Assembly: GCA_965234335.1 (NCBI GenBank)
Contig: OZ248429.1
Coordinates: forward strand, 1-64,000
Length of the DNA: 64,000 nt
Reading direction: 5' to 3'
DNA from: Leadbetterella lacustris
GTDB taxonomy: Bacteria > Bacteroidota > Bacteroidia > Cytophagales > Spirosomataceae
The position numbers were made by a program, and so were the translations under genes. The notes under the pieces were generated by a model. The model worked only from the letters and a program-made list of their open reading frames with translations, did not search any database and was not told where the DNA came from. Of the stretch, positions 41,501 through 51,011 are shown piece after piece (positions within the stretch are counted from its first letter, which is position 1; each line of letters starts with the position of its first letter).

Positions 41501-43009
41501 ATGAGTTTATTAAAAAAACTGGCTGGCGACACCGTGCTTTATGGAATGAGTAGCATAGTAGGTCGTTTGCTAAACTGGCTTTTGGTGATTGTACACACAC
41601 GTGTTTTTGTTCAGCCCGAACTCCTCACCGAAAACGCCCAACTCTACACTTATGTTATTCCTCTGAATATCCTGTTTACTTTCGGTATGGAGACCGCTTT
41701 TTTCAGATTTGGCTCCAAAAAAGAGAATCAATCCGAATATTTTAATCTCATTCTGAGTTTCATTATCGTTCTGAGCGGAGTACTTTCTTTGGGTTTGATT
41801 TTAGGAGCCACGCCTTTGGTAAATGCCATGCGTTTTCCTGGCAAAGAACGCTTGGTTATTATGTTGGCCATTATTATCGCTATTGATGCCATTTGTGCCA
41901 TAGCTTTTGTAAAACTGCGAGCCCAAAACAAAGCCAAGCGTTTTGTAGGCATAAAAATCAGCAACATTGCCATCAATATTTTCTTAAATGCTTTCTATCT
42001 GATTTTCTGCAATAACATACTGAAAGACAAAATCTTACCTAACCTAAAGCCTTTTGCAGCATTTGTTTACAATGCCAATATCGGCCCTGACTACATCATT
42101 TGGGCCAATTATGTGGCTAGCATGCTTACGCTCGGTTTATTATGGAAAGAGTTTGTAGGTTTCAAATTCACGATAAACTGGCCGAAGTTAAAAGAAGTTT
42201 TGGTTTATGCCTATCCACTTATGATTATGGGTTTGGCAGGAGCCATCAACCTCACAGCTGACCGGCTGATGTTCAGAGAATTGCTTCCAGAAGGTTTTTA
42301 CCCAGACTTCCCGAAACCCGATCAAGCCTTTAGCATTTACTCCCAAGTTTATAAATTATCCATTTTTATGACGCTCGTGGTTCAGGCTTATCGCTATGCC
42401 GCCGACCCACTTTTTTTCTCAAAAATGGGTGACAAAAACTCACCGAACTTAATAGCACTCAGCACCAAATGGTTCACAATAGCCTGTATAATTCTTTGGG
42501 TAGGCGTTAGCCTCAACCTCGACTGGATAGGTCTTTTGATAGGAGAAAACTATCGTTCAGGATTATACATTGTGCCGATTCTATTGTTAGCCAACTTATT
42601 TATAGGTGTTTATGGCAATACCTCTATTTGGTTTAAACTGGTAGACAAAACCAAATTTGGCACTTATCTCACCATCGGTGCTATGATTTTAACCATCATT
42701 CTCAATATCATTCTCATACCTAGGCTTGGATATTTGGGCTGTGCCATCACCTTCACTATTTCTTCGTTTTTTATGGTAGCTGCCTGCTATATTTTGGGGC
42801 AAAAGCATTACCCAATACCTTATGAACTAAGAGAAATCTCAGCTTACTTGATATTTGCTGGATTAATCATCTTAGCTAATACCCAAATACACATTAGCAG
42901 TTATTGGATATCGGTACCTTATCACATCTTACTTACATTTTTGTTTATTGGGGTGGTTTATTGGTATGAGTTTAGGGTAAAGAATTTTAGGCTTCATGAG
43001 AATTCATGA
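41501..43009 (+). CDS. Polysaccharide flippase (MOP/Wzx-like)
   Basis: 502 residues with about 14 membrane helices, starting GMSSIVGRLLNWLLVIVHTR. It belongs to the oligosaccharide flippase part of the MOP superfamily, which moves lipid-linked sugar units across the inner membrane. In the middle LSIFMTLVVQAYRYAADPLF is a conserved Bacteroidota signature, and the C-terminal PRLGYLGCAITFTISSFFMV supports the fold. No glycosyltransferases are adjacent, so it may serve a general surface glycan. The 24 bases before the start carry no strong ribosome-binding site, as is common in this phylum. Confidence 0.88.
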   Translation: MSLLKKLAGDTVLYGMSSIVGRLLNWLLVIVHTRVFVQPELLTENAQLYTYVIPLNILFTFGMETAFFRFGSKKENQSEYFNLILSFIIVLSGVLSLGLILGATPLVNAMRFPGKERLVIMLAIIIAIDAICAIAFVKLRAQNKAKRFVGIKISNIAINIFLNAFYLIFCNNILKDKILPNLKPFAAFVYNANIGPDYIIWANYVASMLTLGLLWKEFVGFKFTINWPKLKEVLVYAYPLMIMGLAGAINLTADRLMFRELLPEGFYPDFPKPDQAFSIYSQVYKLSIFMTLVVQAYRYAADPLFFSKMGDKNSPNLIALSTKWFTIACIILWVGVSLNLDWIGLLIGENYRSGLYIVPILLLANLFIGVYGNTSIWFKLVDKTKFGTYLTIGAMILTIILNIILIPRLGYLGCAITFTISSFFMVAACYILGQKHYPIPYELREISAYLIFAGLIILANTQIHISSYWISVPYHILLTFLFIGVVYWYEFRVKNFRLHENS

Positions 43010-43109
43010 AACTATCGATTGAAGACTTTAAATTAACCAAGTTTTATTTGGTGACAAAATCAATAAATTTTTGGTCAGTCGTAAGGATTAAAATTTAGCC
43101 TTTTCTTAA

Positions 43110-43139
43110 TGACACTCAAAACCTAAGTCTTGAGTGTCA
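43110..43139. terminator. Bidirectional hairpin between flippase and lipoprotein genes
   Basis: TGACACTCAA pairs with TTGAGTGTCA around a 10-base loop. It lies between two convergent genes and could terminate both. A related stem with the same GACACTC arm occurs at 43744-43775. Confidence 0.6.
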
Positions 43140-43203
43140 CGTTTATATATTATTCTGCTTTATAAATTAAACCCAATATAAAAATCTACTGTAAAGATTA
43201 CTG

Positions 43204-43614
43204 CTATTTCGCCTTTAAGTAAACTTCTTCGGTGATATAATAATTTATGGTTCCACTTACTCGCACCCCACCTCCTTTTGAGGATGCCGTATTATTTTTT
43301 GAAATAATTGATTCTATGCCTCCAAATTGAGCTGAAGTTATTTCTACTTCCAAGACTTTGCCATCTTCAAATTCAAAAGAATACTTCCCATTGGGGTAAT
43401 AAAAAATTGATTCATCTGGAGAGGTTCTTCCTTGATATTTCTTGCTAAATTTCGAATTATTATCAAGAGAAAAAACTAAAACATCATCTTTTTTTAATGT
43501 AAACTTTTGGCCAGTTCTGTTATGTATTACTTCCAAAATCATATCGTTCCATAGTTCACCCAAATCACATCCCGTTAAAAAGATAACAGAAAACAATAAA
43601 AATAGCTTTTTCAT
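43204..43614 (-). CDS. Small lipoprotein, paralogue 1
   Basis: 136 residues. A lipobox ends the signal peptide (MKKLFLLFSVIFLTGC, Cys16), so it is anchored in a membrane facing the periplasm. The mature part begins DLGELWNDMILEVIHNRTGQ and ends INYYITEEVYLKAK. It is clearly homologous to the protein at 43839. I know no function. It lies downstream of a leftover end of the metalloprotease gene, showing that the two were duplicated together. Confidence 0.78.
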   Translation of the reverse strand: MKKLFLLFSVIFLTGCDLGELWNDMILEVIHNRTGQKFTLKKDDVLVFSLDNNSKFSKKYQGRTSPDESIFYYPNGKYSFEFEDGKVLEVEITSAQFGGIESIISKNNTASSKGGGVRVSGTINYYITEEVYLKAK

Positions 43615-43630
43615 AATTTATAAATTACAA

Positions 43631-43742
43631 CTATTGAGGCCTATAGGTATTGAATATCGTAGTTACTTGGTTTCTAGAAGGATTAACAGGATGGTCATTA
43701 AATATTTGGTCTCTGACCTGGTGCCAATTTTTCAGTTTTTTT
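43631..43742 (-). pseudogene. Duplicated C-terminal end of the metalloprotease gene
   Basis: About 110 bases encode KNWHQVRDQIFND and then PSRNQVTTIFNTYRPQ and a stop, almost identical to the last 35 codons of the gene at 44275. It has no start and sits upstream of lipoprotein paralogue 1, exactly as the complete gene sits upstream of paralogue 2. It is the scar of a tandem duplication. Confidence 0.88.
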
Positions 43743-43743
43743 A

Positions 43744-43775
43744 AATGACACTCAAAATAAATTTCGAGTGTCATT
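43744..43775. terminator. Hairpin with a GACACTC arm, second copy
   Basis: AATGACACTC pairs with GAGTGTCATT around a 12-base loop, between the duplication scar and lipoprotein paralogue 2. It may terminate transcription of the minus-strand unit. It is the counterpart of the stem at 43110. Confidence 0.55.
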
Positions 43776-43838
43776 GTTATTTAATATCCTTCTTTGTTGA
43801 AGAAGCCATAGAATTGAAACCTACTAAAAAGTTGACTT

Positions 43839-44246
43839 CTATTTTGCCTTATCGTAAACCTCTTCTGTGATATAAATATTTATTATTGTATTTACTCGAC
43901 CTTTGCCTTGACCTGAATTAACGATATTTTTTTCCGAAATTAGTGAATAAATAGACGAATATTGACTTGAAGGTATTTCTACTTCAAGCACTTTTCCATC
44001 TTCAAATTCAAATCTATTATTTCCTAATGAACTATAAATTATAGATTCCTCTTCAAATCTAGTACGCGTTTTTTTTTCGAATACTGCATTATTTCCTAAC
44101 GAAAAAACAAAAACACCATTTTTTTTAAAATCAAATTTTTTACCAGTTTTGTTATGAATGACTTCTAAAAACATATCTTTCCATAAACCGCCTAAATCAC
44201 AACTGGTAAGTATAAGAACACTAAAAATAATTATGAGCCTTTTCAT
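43839..44246 (-). CDS. Small lipoprotein, paralogue 2
   Basis: 135 residues, with lipobox ILTSCD (Cys16) and the same architecture as paralogue 1: DLGGLWKDMFLEVIHNKTGK near the start and INIYITEEVYDKAK at the end. It begins 28 bases after the metalloprotease gene, so the two form an operon. The middle part differs from paralogue 1 more than the ends do. It may be a partner or inhibitor of the protease, which is guesswork from position only. Confidence 0.78.
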   Translation of the reverse strand: MKRLIIIFSVLILTSCDLGGLWKDMFLEVIHNKTGKKFDFKKNGVFVFSLGNNAVFEKKTRTRFEEESIIYSSLGNNRFEFEDGKVLEVEIPSSQYSSIYSLISEKNIVNSGQGKGRVNTIINIYITEEVYDKAK

Positions 44247-44274
44247 GTTTTATTAACAAGATTATAAATTAAAA

Positions 44275-45975
44275 CTATTGAGGCCGGTAGGTATTGAATA
44301 TCGTAATTACTTGGTTTCTTGAAGGATTGGTAGGGTAGTCATTAAATATTTGGTCTCTGATCTGGTGCCAATTTTTAGGCCTTCTTGCTACCGATGCTTC
44401 TAACTGCCCTAAAGTATAATTGCTTGCTGTTTCGGGGAGTGCTAGTTGAAAATTATCAATCAAGTCTATAAATGCAGGAGTATAATATCGTTGATCTCCT
44501 TGCCAAAATGCAAGAGGATTTTGTTGTTGACCTCCACCAGGATACACATTAAAATTAACATTTTGAGGGAAAATGATATTATTAAAGTTAACATACCTAT
44601 TAGGGCTAAAATATTTGGCAGTAGCAAACCATCCTATGCATTGTGCCCAGCTTTCAGCATACTTTCTGTTGAAATTTGCACCTACAACATAGTCCGCTGT
44701 AGTATAACCCAAAGACCAATGAGAGGCATGACCCAATTCATGACAGGTAACTTCAAATATTCGTTGAGGGTTGGCACTGTTTTCAATTCTAACGGCAATT
44801 TGTGCGGCGAACCAAGCAGAATTAAAGTCAAAATAATGAGACGGTATGGGACTACTATCAATTGCAACTCCAATTTTCATTCTTTGGGGCAATAGCAGCG
44901 AAACTACCCCTGCCACTGGCGGTCTTGGTGAAGTTCTCGGCGGTGCCTGAATACCCATAACATGAGAAGAATAGTAGTAATAATTTGCGGCGTTATTGGC
45001 CCAAGCATATAAATAGCTTAGATAAGCATTAGAGACTATATTTAGATTCCAACCGCCACTTTGATTAGGTCCATTCGTATACGCTTGCACGTAATTTCCT
45101 GATCTAATGTCATAATCGTCTCTTTCCCATTTAATATCATACGTAGCTTGGTTGTTTCCATTATAGGTATGATTGATAATATAAAGTCCTTCGGTATTGG
45201 TAATGCCAGAATGGGTAATAACTAAAGCTCTTGTGGTTCTTACCTTACAGCCTTGCACAGCCACAAAATTATTAGAACCAAAAGCATTTGCCACTCTAAT
45301 GTGACCCACTGGAGTCCAGTTACTTATCTTTGCTTTTTTTGTTTTGTCTTTGTAGCCCGTTGCCTCCAATATTTCAACATCAAGTTTCATTAGATTTCTA
45401 TCTAAGTTTTTCTCTAGGTTTTTGCTCATCTCATCTTTGCCTCCGCTACCAAAAGGAATATAAAGTTTTTCTAGAATTTCATATTTAACTTTATCGTATT
45501 TTGAATTATTAGCTGGAATTACACAATAAATATATTCAATATCTTTATCGCTTAATTCTTTATCTCGATACTTACTGCCATTTTTGATAACTTGGTAATC
45601 TAAAGGGTGGTTAAAAGTGTTTAACGTGGAATCATTATTAATTGTATCGTATTCTTCTATATTTTTTGGTTTAAACCTTACGTAATAATAATTTTCTTTG
45701 ATATTGAATGGTTTAAAAGACTTATCTATTATTTTTAGACTATCATGTACTTTTCTTACATTTTTGATTTCATAAGGTATCTTTAATTTTTCCCCTAAAA
45801 TCATTTCCTGGTCTAATTCTTTTTTTGCTACTTGGTCAATTGAAATTCTCCCGTTTTTATTGACTAAGTCTCTTACATCGTTAGTAGAACTTATTAAATC
45901 GTTTTCCTTGCATGATTGATTTAATAATAAACTGAATATTAAAAACACCCAAATTAAATAATTTAAATTTTTCAT
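44275..45975 (-). CDS. Lipoprotein with a zinc-metalloprotease signature
   Basis: 566 residues. The signal peptide ends at a lipobox (FSLLLNQSC, Cys22), so the protein is a surface or periplasmic lipoprotein. The C-terminal third has FEVTCHELGHASHWS, an HExxH zinc motif (about 411-415), followed by YAESWAQCIGWFATAKYF, where Glu could be the third ligand. The N-terminal half (KLKIPYEIKNVRKVHDSLKI and onwards) is unknown. The last 35 codons are duplicated at 43631. The substrate is not deducible. It heads an operon with lipoprotein paralogue 2. Confidence 0.75.
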   Translation of the reverse strand: MKNLNYLIWVFLIFSLLLNQSCKENDLISSTNDVRDLVNKNGRISIDQVAKKELDQEMILGEKLKIPYEIKNVRKVHDSLKIIDKSFKPFNIKENYYYVRFKPKNIEEYDTINNDSTLNTFNHPLDYQVIKNGSKYRDKELSDKDIEYIYCVIPANNSKYDKVKYEILEKLYIPFGSGGKDEMSKNLEKNLDRNLMKLDVEILEATGYKDKTKKAKISNWTPVGHIRVANAFGSNNFVAVQGCKVRTTRALVITHSGITNTEGLYIINHTYNGNNQATYDIKWERDDYDIRSGNYVQAYTNGPNQSGGWNLNIVSNAYLSYLYAWANNAANYYYYSSHVMGIQAPPRTSPRPPVAGVVSLLLPQRMKIGVAIDSSPIPSHYFDFNSAWFAAQIAVRIENSANPQRIFEVTCHELGHASHWSLGYTTADYVVGANFNRKYAESWAQCIGWFATAKYFSPNRYVNFNNIIFPQNVNFNVYPGGGQQQNPLAFWQGDQRYYTPAFIDLIDNFQLALPETASNYTLGQLEASVARRPKNWHQIRDQIFNDYPTNPSRNQVITIFNTYRPQ

Positions 45976-46710
45976 TGTAATTAAAATTTAATAAAAATTT
46001 CCGCTTCCGTTACAGGTGGAAAAACGATGCCCTACCAGAAAAGTCTGATGTACTAGTGTGACTTGAAAATATTTTCGAAAAACATCACGAATGATGCATT
46101 GTTGGCACGAATATGGGGGGGGGATTTTAAAATTCCTAATTAGAAATTATTTTAATCAAATCTAACAATTGTTTGAAAAACAGAGACTTAAAAGCTTTTT
46201 TTGAAAAAAAATACTTTGAGTTTTCAGAAATTTATGTCTTTCTGGCAAAAAAAGCCTCTCTGTAAAGAACTCAGAAATAGCTCTAATTTCAAAACAATTG
46301 TGCCTTTTGAACAACTTATTATTTATAGACTATTTTTAAAAATTCATTATTACAATATACGAATACATAATGTTTCAAGTCTTTCCAGAAAAATAAAGAC
46401 CTAATTGCGGTACAGAGTTTCCACTTTATTTTGCATTAGTACAGGGTAAGTTTCCTTTTACTTTTGAATTAGCAATTACCACAAAATCAGGAATGGAATT
46501 TAGGAAAGGAAGTAGTGTGTGGCAATCTTCCTTTTATTGACTCTTCCTTGTCTTTAAGCCTCAGACTTACTATTCATATCTAATAACATATACTTCGACT
46601 TTTTGTCTAAAATCAAAATTTTGCGGTCTTTTAATTTAGCAATTCGGCTTTTTAAATTCGCAATATCAGTGTTTACCATATCCTTCAATAAATTTCCACT
46701 ATATGAAAAA
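45976..46710. other. Gene-free region (about 730 bp) with a G9 run
   Basis: AT-rich with a run of nine G at 46115-46123, outside any gene. A short lysine-rich frame at 46554-46739 overlaps the end of the HIT gene and is not convincing. The start of the metalloprotease gene lies at its left edge. Confidence 0.45.
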
Positions 46711-47100
46711 TTACAAATTTCCTTTAACTTTCTCAGCAATTTCGGCCAGTTCCTCTTGCGAAATCTTGATTTTGGAATTGAAATTCATATCGTTCATGCT
46801 GTTCATGGGTATCAAATGCACGTGTGCGTGCGGAACCTCTAAGCCAATTACCGCCACTCCTACCCTTTTGCATGGTACAGCCTTTCTAATAGCTGGCTCT
46901 AAAGACTTTGCAAAAGCCATTAAGCCAGCATAAAGCTCGTCTGAAAGATCAAAGAGATAATCCACTTCCTTCTTCGGTACTACCAAAGTATGCCCCGGAG
47001 CACATGGAAAAACATCAAGAAAGGCAAAGAAATCTTCTGTTTCAGCTATTTTGTGGCAAGGAATCTCGCCATTTATTATTTTTGTGAATATGGAGGCCAT
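46711..47100 (-). CDS. HIT-family nucleotide hydrolase
   Basis: 129 residues. The histidine-triad signature is HAHVHLIPM (about 97-105), preceded by the family opening IFTKIINGEIPCHKIAETED and the block FPCAPGHTLVVPKKEV. HIT proteins of this HinT/PKCI type hydrolyse AMP-linked substrates in the cytoplasm. It is transcribed alone and divergently from the PIN toxin module. Confidence 0.93.
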   Translation of the reverse strand: MASIFTKIINGEIPCHKIAETEDFFAFLDVFPCAPGHTLVVPKKEVDYLFDLSDELYAGLMAFAKSLEPAIRKAVPCKRVGVAVIGLEVPHAHVHLIPMNSMNDMNFNSKIKISQEELAEIAEKVKGNL

Positions 47101-47227
47101 GATTTTAAGAATTTTTATGCAATTTTAGAAAAATCTAAACAAATACTTCTCTCGACCTTGAAAATTCTTTCCAAAAAATATTAAAATACAAACCCATTAG
47201 CCAACTTAGCTAAATAAATTGCAATTT

Positions 47228-47485
47228 ATGGAAACTATTAACATTCACGATGCCAAAAGTCAATTGTCGGCATTGATAAATAAGGTGCTGAATGGCGAGA
47301 AAATTATTATTGCTCGTAACAATCAGCCCGTTGTAGAGTTGGTCGCTTTAAAAAAACAAAAACGAGTACCCGGACAGTTAAATGGCAAAATCAAGATTTT
47401 GGGCACTTGGGAAGAATCCGATGTTTCTGTAAATGAATTATTTGATAACCGTAAGATATTCCGAAATGAGGAAAATACTAATTGA
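47228..47485 (+). CDS. Phd/YefM-family antitoxin
   Basis: 85 residues from the ATG at 47228 (METINIHDAKSQLSALINKV). The Phd/YefM N-terminal domain is clear: N-I-x-x-A-K-x-x-L-S-x-L-I, then GEKIIIARNNQPVVELVAL. The C-terminal part (GTWEESDVSVNELFDN) would wrap the toxin. It overlaps the PIN toxin gene by 20 bases. Antitoxins of this type repress their own operon as dimers. Confidence 0.9.
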   Translation: METINIHDAKSQLSALINKVLNGEKIIIARNNQPVVELVALKKQKRVPGQLNGKIKILGTWEESDVSVNELFDNRKIFRNEENTN

Positions 47486-47843
47486 CACACACATATTAAT
47501 TTGGTGGTTATCAGAACCAGCTAAACTAAAAAAAGACCATTATGATTTGATAACAGATTCGGAAAATACAATTTTCGTTAGTGTTGCCAGCTTCTTTGAA
47601 ATTGGCATTAAAGAAAAAATAGGCAAACTCGAATTTAATGGTAACTTTGAAACCATTTTGAAATCAAACGGCTTTGAGAGTTTACCAATTACTTTAAAGC
47701 ATTTAGAAACACTGAGAAAAACAGAATTCACTCATAAAGACCCACTTGACATGGTTTTGATTGCCCAGGCTATTTCTGAAAATATAGAATTGATTTCTTA
47801 TGATGGTAAATTTTTAAATGTAGAAGGATTAAAAATAATTTAA
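47466..47843 (+). CDS. PIN-domain toxin (VapC-like)
   Basis: 125 residues from the ATG at 47466 (MRKILIDTHILIWWLSEPAK). The PIN-domain RNase residues are present: Asp6 in LIDTHILIWW, Glu43 in SFFEIGIKEK, Asp90 in HKDPLDMVLIAQA, and a late acidic position in ISYDGKFLNV. These toxins cut tRNA or rRNA. The stop codon shares a base with the start of the DUF3472 gene, an unusual fusion of a toxin operon to an unrelated lipoprotein. Confidence 0.9.
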   Translation: MRKILIDTHILIWWLSEPAKLKKDHYDLITDSENTIFVSVASFFEIGIKEKIGKLEFNGNFETILKSNGFESLPITLKHLETLRKTEFTHKDPLDMVLIAQAISENIELISYDGKFLNVEGLKII

Positions 47844-49132
47844 TGTTAAAATTAAAAAGAATAAGTTTCATCATTTCCCTTTTCATTCTTTCAGGGTGTA
47901 AGTCCATTGCCATCCCTGTGATGATTTCGCATGAATCCAACTTCCAAAAAATCCCACTCGGGGGCAATGCTTGGGTCACAAATGGAGCTGAGATTACTGA
48001 CAAAGGCCTTGAAAACTGGACTAACTCTAATCAAGTGAGCAATGTTTATTTCAAAGTAAACAAGGCTGGTAAACTTAAACTTTCGGTATTTTCAGATGCT
48101 GCAAAAAGTAAAATAAAATTATCAATTTCCGGCACAAGTAAAGTGATAGAGCTAAAAGGCGATGCCGAAACTATGGCTGGGGAATGGGATATTGTGAAGG
48201 CCGGTTATGTGGAAATACAAATCTCGGGCATCGAAAAACAAGGGCTTACTTTCGGAAATATTACTGATTTGGGAATAAGCGGTAGCTGTGTAAACGCTGA
48301 AACTTCGTATGTAAAAAACAACGAGGGCAATTACTTCTATTGGGGAAGACGCGGGCCTTCCGTCCATCTCAATTACAACACCGAAGGCTTAGAGAACATC
48401 GAATGGTTTTATTCAGAAATAACCGTACCCGAGAAAAACGACGTAATTGGCTCTTATTATATGGCCAATGGGTTTGGGGAAGGATATTTTGGTATGCAAG
48501 TAAATTCAGAAACCGAGAGGAGAGTTTTGTTTTCTATTTGGAGCCCATTCACCACCGATGACCCTAGTAAAATACCCGCAGATCAAAAGATAATTTTGCT
48601 AAAAAAAGGCCAAAATGTGTACACCGGTGAGTTTGGAAACGAAGGTGCAGGTGGGCAGAGCTATTTGAAATACAACTGGAAAGTAGGCAATTCCTACAAA
48701 TTTTTAGTCGGTGCCAAACCTGATGGACTTGGATTTACCACCTACTCTGCATATTTCTTTGCTCCTGAAGAGAACCAATGGTTGTTGATTGCGAGTTTCA
48801 AAAGACCAAAGACCAACACCTACTTGAAAGGCCTTTATTCATTTTTGGAAAACTTCGAGCCAGAAACCGGCAACCAAGCCCGTCAAGCTAAATACGGAAA
48901 CCAATGGGCGTTTGACGCCAAAAAAGGTTGGGTCGAAATATCCAAAATCACATTCACAGCTGATGCCACCGCCCGAATAGGTTACAGAAAAGACTATGAG
49001 GGTGGAAATTCAGGAGATGGTTTTTACCTCAAAAATTGTGGTTTTTCGAACGAAACCACAGCCATAAAAACTACCTTTGAAAGACCATTAAAAAACATGA
49101 AGCCCCAAGTAGATTTCGCCAAACTACCGTAA
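47843..49132 (+). CDS. DUF3472/DUF5077-domain lipoprotein
   Basis: 429 residues with a lipobox (FILSGCK, Cys17). A DUF5077 beta domain (about 30-140, ITDKGLENWTNSNQVSNVYF) is followed by DUF3472 (about 160-340, GPSVHLNYNTEGLENIEWFY and GGQSYLKYNWKVGNSYKFLV). It ends in a beta-rich tail. Proteins with this pair are frequent in polysaccharide-using Bacteroidota and are thought to bind or act on glycans; no catalytic residue can be named. Its ATG overlaps the last base of the toxin stop codon. Confidence 0.85.
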   Translation: MLKLKRISFIISLFILSGCKSIAIPVMISHESNFQKIPLGGNAWVTNGAEITDKGLENWTNSNQVSNVYFKVNKAGKLKLSVFSDAAKSKIKLSISGTSKVIELKGDAETMAGEWDIVKAGYVEIQISGIEKQGLTFGNITDLGISGSCVNAETSYVKNNEGNYFYWGRRGPSVHLNYNTEGLENIEWFYSEITVPEKNDVIGSYYMANGFGEGYFGMQVNSETERRVLFSIWSPFTTDDPSKIPADQKIILLKKGQNVYTGEFGNEGAGGQSYLKYNWKVGNSYKFLVGAKPDGLGFTTYSAYFFAPEENQWLLIASFKRPKTNTYLKGLYSFLENFEPETGNQARQAKYGNQWAFDAKKGWVEISKITFTADATARIGYRKDYEGGNSGDGFYLKNCGFSNETTAIKTTFERPLKNMKPQVDFAKLP

Positions 49133-49200
49133 AGTAAAATTCATGAATCTTCAGCAAGACTCATGAATTCCTCTTCTATTTTAAATAGGACATACTCTTA

Positions 49201-50520
49201 TCAAAGTTTGATACCCCATTCTCTATTGAGTTTCCGGCCTAATAGAGCATTTGCTTTTTTGTCGCTCGCAAATATTTCCTTCTCAGGATTCCAATCGAGT
49301 GGCCTGTTTAATTGGTAAGCGATGTTGGCAATATTGCACAAAGACGACGTACGGTGACCAATCTCAACATCACAAATCGGTTTACTTCGGTTACGCATTG
49401 CTTGCAAAAAGTCTTTGTAATGATTTTCGCTTTTATAGACATGTTTTTCGTTTTCACCAATCACTCTTGTGGCTAATTCCGTTGGACTAGTTTCAATTTT
49501 CTTTCGTGCTACTTTGAGTTCTCCTTCCGATCCCACGAAATGTATGGCGTTATTCCAGTCCCAAGGTTCGTGGGTCATGGTAATACCGTTGGCATATTTT
49601 AGGGTCAAGAATTTAACATCTTTACCATCAGGAGGAATAAGAGATACTGGACCACTGCCATCCATATCTAAAGCCCACTGAACAATATCAAACATGTGAG
49701 CACCCCAGTCGGTCACCATACCTCCGCCAAACTCCCTATAAAGTCTCCAGTTGGGGAATACGTCCTTGCTAATAGGTGGAGCCAGTTCTGAATTGAAAGG
49801 CATGTACGCATTTGGTCCCAACCAAAGTTCCCAATCGAGCCCCTCAGGAACAGATTCTCCAGGCAAATCATATTTTACCGGCGGTTTTCCAACGTTTACT
49901 TTTATATGTTTAATTTCGCCAATATAGCCATTCCGAACCAACTCAGCGGCTTGTCGAAACTCTGGCCATGACCGCTGCATACTACCTGTTTGAAAAACTC
50001 TCTTGTGTTTCCGGGCAGCATTTACCATCGCCCTTCCCTCTTTTACTGTAAGTGCCAATGGTTTTTCGCAATAAATATCTTTGCCCGCAGCGGCCGCATT
50101 GACGGACATCACTGCATGTTGGTGATCTGGCGTGGCAATAACTACCGCATCAATGTCTTTTCTGGCTAATAATTCACGATAATCTTTGTAAACGGCAATG
50201 TCAGCGTATGTACCTAAATTTGTATTTTTTTCATAGACAATCTTTATGCGTTCAAGCATCTGATCAGCCTTTGCTTTGTAAACTTCGCTTATGGCATTAA
50301 TTCTCACTTCGTTAGTAGTCAGAAAAGAATTAGCCAATCCTTTGGCCTGCTTTCCGGTGCCTATAAAACCTAGATTTATAATGTCGCTGGGAGCACGATA
50401 AAGTTCTCCAAGTGTATTTTTGCCACCTAAAACGTGGCGAGGAACAATCATGAAACCGCCTATTGCAACGGCCGCCTGCGTAAGAAATCTCCTACGATTT
50501 TGAGTATTATTTTCTTTCAT
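49201..50520 (-). CDS. Gfo/Idh/MocA-family oxidoreductase, Tat-exported
   Basis: 439 residues. A twin-arginine signal (NRRRFLTQAAVAIGG) is followed by a Rossmann motif INLGFIGTGKQAKGLANSF (about 43-61), DAVVIATPDHQHAVMSVNAA and the catalytic EKPLALTVKEGR (about 150-161). The C-terminal half includes LDWELWLGP and GGGMVTDWGAHMFDI, the signature of the Bacteroidota secreted Gfo/Idh group, which carry bound NAD(P) and modify sugars. The exact sugar is unknown. Single gene. Confidence 0.9.
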   Translation of the reverse strand: MKENNTQNRRRFLTQAAVAIGGFMIVPRHVLGGKNTLGELYRAPSDIINLGFIGTGKQAKGLANSFLTTNEVRINAISEVYKAKADQMLERIKIVYEKNTNLGTYADIAVYKDYRELLARKDIDAVVIATPDHQHAVMSVNAAAAGKDIYCEKPLALTVKEGRAMVNAARKHKRVFQTGSMQRSWPEFRQAAELVRNGYIGEIKHIKVNVGKPPVKYDLPGESVPEGLDWELWLGPNAYMPFNSELAPPISKDVFPNWRLYREFGGGMVTDWGAHMFDIVQWALDMDGSGPVSLIPPDGKDVKFLTLKYANGITMTHEPWDWNNAIHFVGSEGELKVARKKIETSPTELATRVIGENEKHVYKSENHYKDFLQAMRNRSKPICDVEIGHRTSSLCNIANIAYQLNRPLDWNPEKEIFASDKKANALLGRKLNREWGIKL

Positions 50521-51011
50521 TTTTAATGGTTGAATATTGAAGTATGAAGATAACGTTTTTTATGGAAATGTTGGTTTGTTTAACCCAAAAAAGTAATTAG
50601 AAAATCGGCACCCATAAAAGTCCATAGCGACCGACTTTAATGATCGGTAGACCAACCAACCTATTTCCGATGCTCTTCAGAACTATCTCAATAGGTTTTT
50701 CAATATTCGTAATGACTATTTTCAGATGAGGCTGACCGTTCTGTATTATTTCAGCAGCATTTCTATTTAGCTTTTGGGTTTAAGAAAGTAATTTCTGTAT
50801 TATTGAAGGCTAGAATTAAATTTTCCAATCAATAAAAGTAATCTAGATATTTAAATCAGAAATCAACTAAATCACATAAAATGGATACCAGAGGCATTCC
50901 CAAAATTGTGATCTATATAATCAGGAAAGTATATAAAAGGAGTTTAGAGGTTTTAGGAATTGCAAAAAAAAGACATCTTGCCGAATATACCCCAAGACCA
51001 TGATTTTACTT
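50521..51011. other. Spacer with a possible orphan gene end
   Basis: About 490 bases. On the minus strand 50600-50770 stays open and reads AAEIIQNGQPHLKIVITNIE, then LVGLPIIKVGRYGLLWVPIF and a stop; it has no start and I do not recognise it. The rest is AT-rich. Confidence 0.35.

Noticed and set aside
46554..46739. 61-residue lysine-rich protein overlapping the HIT gene end
   Set aside because: Its start lies inside the HIT gene in another frame, composition reflects AT-rich DNA, and no ribosome-binding site or homologous pattern is seen.
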